Assembly (NCBI RefSeq): GCF_013337185.1
Contig: NZ_SWDE01000003.1
Location: 1 to 64,000 of the forward strand
Direction: 5' to 3'
Source: Serratia proteamaculans
Lineage (GTDB): Bacteria > Pseudomonadota > Gammaproteobacteria > Enterobacterales > Enterobacteriaceae
DNA: 64,000 nt
Shown here: positions 57,654 to 64,000 of the stretch, piece after piece
How the letters are laid out: each line of letters opens with the position of its first letter
How positions within the stretch are numbered: position 1 is the first letter of the stretch
Made by a program: the position numbers and the translations under genes
Notes under the pieces: model-generated
Told to the model about the DNA's origin: nothing
The model's database searches: none
The model's input: the letters and a program-made list of their open reading frames with translations, nothing else

Positions 57654-58913
57654 ATGGCGTGGAATCAGCCCGGTAATAACGGACAGGACCGCGACCCGTG
57701 GGGGAGCAGCAATAACAATGGCGGCAACTCTGGCGGTAATAACAAAGGCGGTCGCGATCAAGGGCCACCTGATTTGGACGATATCTTCCGCAAGCTGAGC
57801 AAAAAACTGAGCGGCTTGGGCGGGGGCAAAGGCTCCAACAACAATAACGACGGCGGTACTGGCTCTTCGGGACCGGGCCTTAGCGGTCGTATTATCGGTA
57901 TCGCTGCGGTTGCGGTGGTGGTGATTTGGGCCGCCAGCGGTTTCTACACCATCAAGGAAGCCGAGCGCGGTGTCGTGACTCGTTTCGGCAAGTTCAGCCA
58001 CCTGGTGCAACCGGGTCTGAACTGGAAGCCGACCTTCATCGATGAAGTACGTCCGGTCAACGTGGAGTCGGTGCGTGAACTGGCCGCTTCTGGCGTGATG
58101 CTGACCTCCGATGAGAACGTGGTGCGCGTAGAAATGAACGTGCAGTACCGCGTGACCAACCCGGAAGCCTATCTGTTCAGCGTGACCAACGCCGACGACA
58201 GCCTGAGCCAGGCTACTGACAGCGCCCTGCGTGGCGTTATCGGCAAGTACACCATGGACAAGATCTTGACCGAAGGCCGTACTATCGTGCGTAGCGATAC
58301 CCAACGCGTACTGGAAGAGACTATTCGTCCGTACCACATGGGCATCACGCTGCTGGACGTCAACTTCCAGGCCGCTCGTCCGCCGGAAGAGGTGAAAGCC
58401 GCATTTGATGATGCGATTGCCGCACGTGAGAACGAGCAGCAGTACATCCGTGAGGCAGAAGCTTACGCCAACGAAGTTCAGCCACGCGCCAATGGTCAGG
58501 CACAGCGTTTGTTGGAAGATGCCAAAGCCTATAAAGACCGTACCGTCCTGGAAGCACAGGGTGAGGTTGCGGGCTTTGCCAAGCTGTTGCCGGAATACAA
58601 GTCTGCACCGCAAATCACCCGCGAGCGTCTGTATATCGAAACCATGGAAAAAGTCCTGAGCCACACTCGTAAGGTGTTGGTGAATGACAAAGGCAACAAT
58701 CTTATGGTGTTACCGCTGGATCAAATGCTGCGTGGCCAAACCGGCGCGGCGGCTGAAGGCAATAAAGACACCAGCCTGATTCGTCTCAACCCCGCTCCGT
58801 CTGCCAACAGCGGCGCCAGCTCCAGCAGCCAGCGCACCAGCAACGGCTCGGTCATGGACCAGCGCCGGGCGAATGCGCAGCGTGACGACACCACTCGCGT
58901 AGGGAGAGAATAA
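57654..58913 (+). CDS. hflK: FtsH-modulating SPFH protein HflK
   Basis: 419 residues. Gly/Asn-rich cytoplasmic N-terminus (about 1-78), one membrane helix (about 79-99), then a periplasmic SPFH domain and a helical region, with a Ser/Asn-rich tail. Forms the HflKC cage around FtsH. 3 bp before hflC. Confidence 0.97.
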   Translation: MAWNQPGNNGQDRDPWGSSNNNGGNSGGNNKGGRDQGPPDLDDIFRKLSKKLSGLGGGKGSNNNNDGGTGSSGPGLSGRIIGIAAVAVVVIWAASGFYTIKEAERGVVTRFGKFSHLVQPGLNWKPTFIDEVRPVNVESVRELAASGVMLTSDENVVRVEMNVQYRVTNPEAYLFSVTNADDSLSQATDSALRGVIGKYTMDKILTEGRTIVRSDTQRVLEETIRPYHMGITLLDVNFQAARPPEEVKAAFDDAIAARENEQQYIREAEAYANEVQPRANGQAQRLLEDAKAYKDRTVLEAQGEVAGFAKLLPEYKSAPQITRERLYIETMEKVLSHTRKVLVNDKGNNLMVLPLDQMLRGQTGAAAEGNKDTSLIRLNPAPSANSGASSSSQRTSNGSVMDQRRANAQRDDTTRVGRE

Positions 58914-58916
58914 TCA

Positions 58917-59924
58917 ATGCGTAAGTCTTTTATAGTAATTATCCTCGCGGTGCTGGTGGCGTTGTATGCCTCTTTGTTCGTGGTTCAGGAAGGTCAGCGC
59001 GGCATCGTGCTGCGTTTCGGCAAGGTACTGCGTGACAGCGACAACAAGCCGCTGGTTTATGCGCCGGGCCTGCACTTCAAGATCCCGTTCATTGAATCAG
59101 TGAAAACGCTGGATGCGCGTATCCAGACCATGGACAACCAGGCTGACCGCTTTGTTACCAGCGAGAAGAAAGACCTGATCGTCGACTCATACCTGAAATG
59201 GCGTATCAGCGATTTCAGCCGTTACTACCTGGCAACCGGCGGCGGTGATGTTTCACAGGCCGAAGTGTTGCTGAAACGTAAGTTCAGTGACCGTCTGCGT
59301 TCCGAAATTGGTCGTCTGGATGTTAAAGACATCGTGACCGACTCGCGTGGCAAACTGATGTCCGACGTGCGTGACGCGCTGAACACCGGTACCGTGGGTG
59401 ATGACCAGGAAGTGGCGACCACCGAAGCCGATGACGCTATTGCTTCTGCAGCGGCGCGTGTTGAAAAGGAAACCACCGGCAAACTGCCGAAGGTTAACCC
59501 GAACAGCATGGCGGCGTTGGGTATCGAAGTGATCGACGTGCGTATCAAGCAGATCAACTTGCCGGCAGAAGTGTCTGATGCAATCTACCAGCGTATGCGC
59601 GCCGAGCGTGAAGCGGTAGCCCGTCGCCACCGTTCACAGGGTCAGGAAGAGGCTGAGAAGCTGCGCGCTACCGCAGACTACGAAGTGACTCGTACCCTGG
59701 CGGAAGCCGAACGTACAGCGCGTATCACTCGTGGTGAAGGTAATGCCGAAGCGGCCAAACTGTTTGCTAACGCATTCAGCCAGGATCCAGACTTCTACGC
59801 CTTTATCCGTAGCCTGCGTGCTTATGAAACCAGCTTCAGCAGCAATAACCAGGACGTGATGGTACTGAGCCCGGACAGCGATTTCTTCCGCTACATGAAG
59901 TCGCCTGATTCCGTACGCAAGTAA
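58917..59924 (+). CDS. hflC: FtsH-modulating SPFH protein HflC
   Basis: 335 residues. N-terminal membrane anchor (about 4-22), SPFH domain (VVQEGQRGIVLRFGK) and a charged helix (RHRSQGQEEAEKLRATAD). Partner of HflK. The ribosome site lies inside the end of hflK, implying coupled translation. Confidence 0.97.
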   Translation: MRKSFIVIILAVLVALYASLFVVQEGQRGIVLRFGKVLRDSDNKPLVYAPGLHFKIPFIESVKTLDARIQTMDNQADRFVTSEKKDLIVDSYLKWRISDFSRYYLATGGGDVSQAEVLLKRKFSDRLRSEIGRLDVKDIVTDSRGKLMSDVRDALNTGTVGDDQEVATTEADDAIASAAARVEKETTGKLPKVNPNSMAALGIEVIDVRIKQINLPAEVSDAIYQRMRAEREAVARRHRSQGQEEAEKLRATADYEVTRTLAEAERTARITRGEGNAEAAKLFANAFSQDPDFYAFIRSLRAYETSFSSNNQDVMVLSPDSDFFRYMKSPDSVRK

Positions 59925-59944
59925 CCACGATCGGTTAATGATAG

Positions 59945-59976
59945 AGGGCCCGTTTAAACGCGGGCCCTTTCTTTTT
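59945..59976 (+). terminator. hflC terminator
   Basis: AGGGCCCG-tttaaacg-CGGGCCCT with a T-rich tail, 20 bp after the hflC stop. It separates the hfl operon from yjeT. Confidence 0.9.
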
Positions 59977-59987
59977 GGGAGTCACTG

Positions 59988-60188
59988 ATGAATTCAACGA
60001 TCTGGCTGGCGCTTGGGCTGGTTTTGGTGCTGGAAGGCTTGGGCCCGATGCTGTTCCCGCAGGCCTGGCGCAAAATGATACTGGCGATGACCCAGTTTCC
60101 TGACGCGACACTGCGTCGATTTGGCGGTGGAATAGTGGTTGCAGGCTGTGTGATCTACTACATGTTGCGTACGCACGCAGGGGTTTAA
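59988..60188 (+). CDS. yjeT: DUF2065 membrane protein YjeT
   Basis: 66 residues with two membrane helices (about 3-21 and 44-60). DUF2065 family of unknown role, kept between hflC and purA in enterobacteria. GGGAG precedes the ATG. Confidence 0.92.
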   Translation: MNSTIWLALGLVLVLEGLGPMLFPQAWRKMILAMTQFPDATLRRFGGGIVVAGCVIYYMLRTHAGV

Positions 60189-60227
60189 AGTTTAGCCTAA
60201 AAAATATGCAACCCTATGCTAAAAGTG

Positions 60228-61584
<1,357 letters not shown>

Positions 61585-61603
61585 TCTGGCCTTGCTGCAG
61601 TAG

Positions 61604-61635
61604 AACAAACCGGGCATTGTCCCGGTTTGTTTTTA
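61604..61635 (+). terminator. purA terminator
   Basis: An 11-bp perfect stem AACAAACCGGG/CCCGGTTTGTT with a 6-nt loop, followed by five T residues. Confidence 0.92.
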
Positions 61636-61817
61636 TCATTATTCTCCCCGGTTGCGATTTCACTTCAAAAAATCCTTTCTTTAACCTGTCCAGAGTCCGA
61701 GATGCGCTAAATAATTAGCGGCGAACTCTCTGGCTGGTTTATTATCCAATAAGTAATCTTTTGAATAATGCCGAAAATCGGCGTATCAGACGGGTAAAAT
61801 GATACCCAGAGGTAGAT

Positions 61818-62243
61818 GTGCAGTTAACAAGTTTTACTGATTACGGCCTGCGGGCGTTGATCTACATGGCCTCGCTGCCGCCGGACAAAATGACCAGTAT
61901 CTCGGAAGTTACCGAGGTCTACGGCGTGTCCAGAAACCATATGGTAAAGATCATCAATCAGTTAAGCCGGGTTGGGTTTGTGACCGCCGTGCGCGGTAAG
62001 AACGGCGGCATCCGTTTAGGCAAACCGGCCGAAACCATTCGCCTCGGCGATGTAGTCAGGGCGTTAGAGCCGCTTTCACTGGTTAACTGCAACAGTAATT
62101 TCTGCCACATAACCCCTGCGTGCCGCCTGAAACAGGTGCTGCAACAGGGCGTACAGAATTTCCTTGAAGAGCTGGACAGCCACACGTTGGCCGATATGGT
62201 CGAAGACAATCCATCGCTCTACAAGCTATTGCTTGTCGAATAA
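61818..62243 (+). CDS. nsrR: Nitric-oxide-sensing repressor NsrR
   Basis: 141 residues from a GTG ([10 protein letters not shown]), the same start type as in E. coli; AGAGG is 6 nt upstream. Rrf2-family winged helix; Cys residues in [17 protein letters not shown] (about 91, 96 and 102) hold the Fe-S cluster that NO attacks. Represses NO-stress genes such as hmp. Upstream of rnr by 59 bp, likely cotranscribed. Confidence 0.96.
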   Translation: MQLTSFTDYGLRALIYMASLPPDKMTSISEVTEVYGVSRNHMVKIINQLSRVGFVTAVRGKNGGIRLGKPAETIRLGDVVRALEPLSLVNCNSNFCHITPACRLKQVLQQGVQNFLEELDSHTLADMVEDNPSLYKLLLVE

Positions 62244-62302
62244 AGCGTCGCTGAGAAGACAAGGCTCAGCGGCACCCTGCTGATGACAACGGAGGAACCG
62301 CA

Positions 62303-64000
62303 ATGTCACAAGATCCATTCCTGGAACGAGAAGCAGAAAAATATGAATCCCCAATCCCGAGCCGTGAATTCATTCTGGCCCATCTGGCGAAAAGAGAAAC
62401 GCCGGCCAGCCGCGAAGAGCTGGCCAAAGAGCTGAATTTAACCGGTGAAGAGCCGTTAGAAGCGTTGCGTCGCCGTCTGCGTGCGATGGAACGCGACGGT
62501 CAGTTAATATTTACCCGCCGCCAGTGCTATGCGCTGCCGGAACGTCTTGATTTGCTGCGCGGTACCGTTATCGGCCACCGTGATGGCTTTGGTTTCCTGC
62601 GTATTGAAGGCAGTAAAGACGACCTGTATCTGTCAGCCGAGCAGATGAAAATGGCAATCCACGGTGATGTGGTGCTGGCACAGGCAATGGCTGCAGATCG
62701 CAAGGGCCGCCGTGAAGCGCGTATCGTCCGTGTGCTGGTACCGAAAACCAGCCAAATCGTCGGTCGTTTCTTTATGGATGCCGGTACCGGCTTTGTGGTG
62801 CCGGACGACAGCCGCCTGAGCTTCGATATCCTGATCCCGGCCGAAGCCGCCAGCGGCGCGCGCATGGGCTTTATGGTGGTGGTTGAGCTGACCCAGCGTC
62901 CGACCCGCCGTACCAAGGCAGTGGGCAAGATCGTTGAGATCCTCGGCGATAAAATGGGAACCAGCATGGCGGTGGATATCGCTCTGCGCACCCATGAGAT
63001 CCCGCATGTTTGGCCGCCACAGGTGGAAAAGCAGGTTGCCGATCTCAGCGAACAGGTACCGGAAGCCGCCAAGAAAGGCCGTGTCGATCTGCGCCAGTTG
63101 CCTTTGGTGACTATTGACGGCGAAGATGCGCGCGATTTCGATGACGCGGTTTACTGTGAGAAAAAACGCGGCGGCGGTTGGCGCCTGTGGGTAGCTATTG
63201 CCGACGTCAGTTACTATGTGCGTCCGCGTACTGCGCTGGATGACGAAGCGCGCAACCGTGCTACCTCGGTGTACTTCCCTTCGGAGGTTATCCCGATGCT
63301 GCCGGAAGTACTGTCCAACGGCCTGTGTTCGCTTAATCCGCAGGTTGACCGCCTCTGTATGGTGTGCGAGATGACTATCTCCGCCCAGGGGCGTCTGTCG
63401 ACGGCCAAATTCTATGAAGCGGTAATGAGCTCTCATGCCCGTTTAACCTACAACAAAGTCTGGCACATCTTGCAGGGCGATCAGGAGCTGCGTGAGCATT
63501 ATCACCCGCTGGTCAAGCACCTGGAAGAGCTGCACACCATGTACAAGGTGTTGGATCAGGCGCGCGCCGAACGTGGCGGTATTGCTTTCGAAACCGAAGA
63601 AGCCAAGTTTATCTTCAACGCCGAACGCCGTATTGAACGTGTTGAGCCAACGGTGCGTAACGACGCCCACAAACTGATCGAAGAGTGCATGATCATGGCG
63701 AACGTTGCCGCGGCACGCTTCGTTGAGAAGAATAACGAGCCGGCGCTGTTCCGCGTGCATGACCGTCCAAGTGACGATCATATTACTGCCTTGCGCAGCG
63801 TGTTGGGCGAGCTGGGTCTGACGCTGGGCGGCGGTAACAAGCCGCAGCCGAAGGACTACGCCACCTTGATGGATGAAGTGTCCGAACGTCCTGACCATGA
63901 AATGCTGCAAACCATGCTGCTGCGTTCCATGAAACAGGCGGTCTACGATCCGGAAAACCGGGGCCACTTTGGTCTGGCGCTGGCTTCTTACGGCCACTTC
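62303..64000 (+). CDS. rnr: Ribonuclease R (3' truncated by the window)
   Basis: The first 566 codons of a family of about 810-820 residues; no stop within the window. Processive 3'-5' exoribonuclease of the RNB family. An N-terminal HTH-like region (about 20-85) and cold-shock domains precede the RNB catalytic core, with the [13 protein letters not shown] motif holding the metal-binding aspartates. GGAGG precedes the ATG. Confidence 0.97.
   Translation, partial: MSQDPFLEREAEKYESPIPSREFILAHLAKRETPASREELAKELNLTGEEPLEALRRRLRAMERDGQLIFTRRQCYALPERLDLLRGTVIGHRDGFGFLRIEGSKDDLYLSAEQMKMAIHGDVVLAQAMAADRKGRREARIVRVLVPKTSQIVGRFFMDAGTGFVVPDDSRLSFDILIPAEAASGARMGFMVVVELTQRPTRRTKAVGKIVEILGDKMGTSMAVDIALRTHEIPHVWPPQVEKQVADLSEQVPEAAKKGRVDLRQLPLVTIDGEDARDFDDAVYCEKKRGGGWRLWVAIADVSYYVRPRTALDDEARNRATSVYFPSEVIPMLPEVLSNGLCSLNPQVDRLCMVCEMTISAQGRLSTAKFYEAVMSSHARLTYNKVWHILQGDQELREHYHPLVKHLEELHTMYKVLDQARAERGGIAFETEEAKFIFNAERRIERVEPTVRNDAHKLIEECMIMANVAAARFVEKNNEPALFRVHDRPSDDHITALRSVLGELGLTLGGGNKPQPKDYATLMDEVSERPDHEMLQTMLLRSMKQAVYDPENRGHFGLALASYGHF

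Noticed and set aside
62249..62271. Hairpin between nsrR and rnr as a terminator
   Set aside because: A 7-bp stem without T-run in a 59-bp spacer of genes usually cotranscribed.

Overview
The window looks like a chromosomal segment of an enterobacterium of the genus Serratia, probably the S. plymuthica group. The inference rests on protein sequences close to, but distinct from, Escherichia coli, an E. coli-like gene order over more than 40 kb, and a pyrrolnitrin (prnABCD) operon, which is known in rhizosphere Serratia. No database search was possible; product names come from recognising protein sequence, motifs and gene order.

Left part (1-14.1 kb). A 5.9-kb gene encodes a 1963-residue mosaic: three LamG-like lectin repeats, a cohesin/dockerin-like segment, an alkaline-phosphatase-superfamily phosphodiesterase, Ig-like and F5/8-type domains, and a C-terminal glycoamylase-family domain. 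It has no visible export signal. Then come the acetate genes acs-yjcH-actP, the glutamate/aspartate carrier gltP behind a consensus CRP site, the amidase activator lipoprotein actS, and a TSUP permease.

Accessory island (14.1-21.9 kb). An AT-rich 744-bp leader ends in a 38-bp near-perfect palindrome just before prnA. GC-rich prnA-prnB-prnC-prnD follow. They convert tryptophan to pyrrolnitrin through 7-chlorination, ring rearrangement, 3-chlorination and amine-to-nitro oxidation. A CPA2-type cation/proton antiporter lies 34 bp after prnD with the same composition. The island ends at a 56-bp direct repeat that duplicates the 3' end and terminator of tRNA-Phe (the pheU position, a familiar integration site). 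A scrap of a truncated gene lies between the two copies.

Right part (22-64 kb). This is core backbone, collinear with E. coli: yjdC, dsbD, cutA, dcuA, aspA, fxsA, groES-groEL (with a sigma-32 promoter), yjeI, epmB/efp, ecnA, ecnB, gdx (sugE, behind a guanidine-II riboswitch), blc, frdABCD, epmA, rsgA-psd-mscM, orn, three tRNA-Gly genes, queG/nnr-tsaE-amiB-mutL-miaA-hfq-hflX-hflK-hflC, yjeT, purA, nsrR and the start of rnr. A DUF1996 gene interrupts the groEL-yjeI junction. The spacer between the tRNA-Gly genes and queG carries several DnaA boxes and sits where E. coli has datA.

Functional themes are acetate and C4-dicarboxylate metabolism (acs/actP, dcuA/aspA, frd), EF-P and its modification enzymes (efp, epmA, epmB), proteostasis and RNA control (groE, hfq, hflXKC, rnr, orn), and envelope biology (actS, amiB, psd, mscM, dsbD, blc, entericidins). 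The most unusual parts are the prn island boundary, the palindrome before prnA, the mosaic protein at the left end, and the datA-like spacer.
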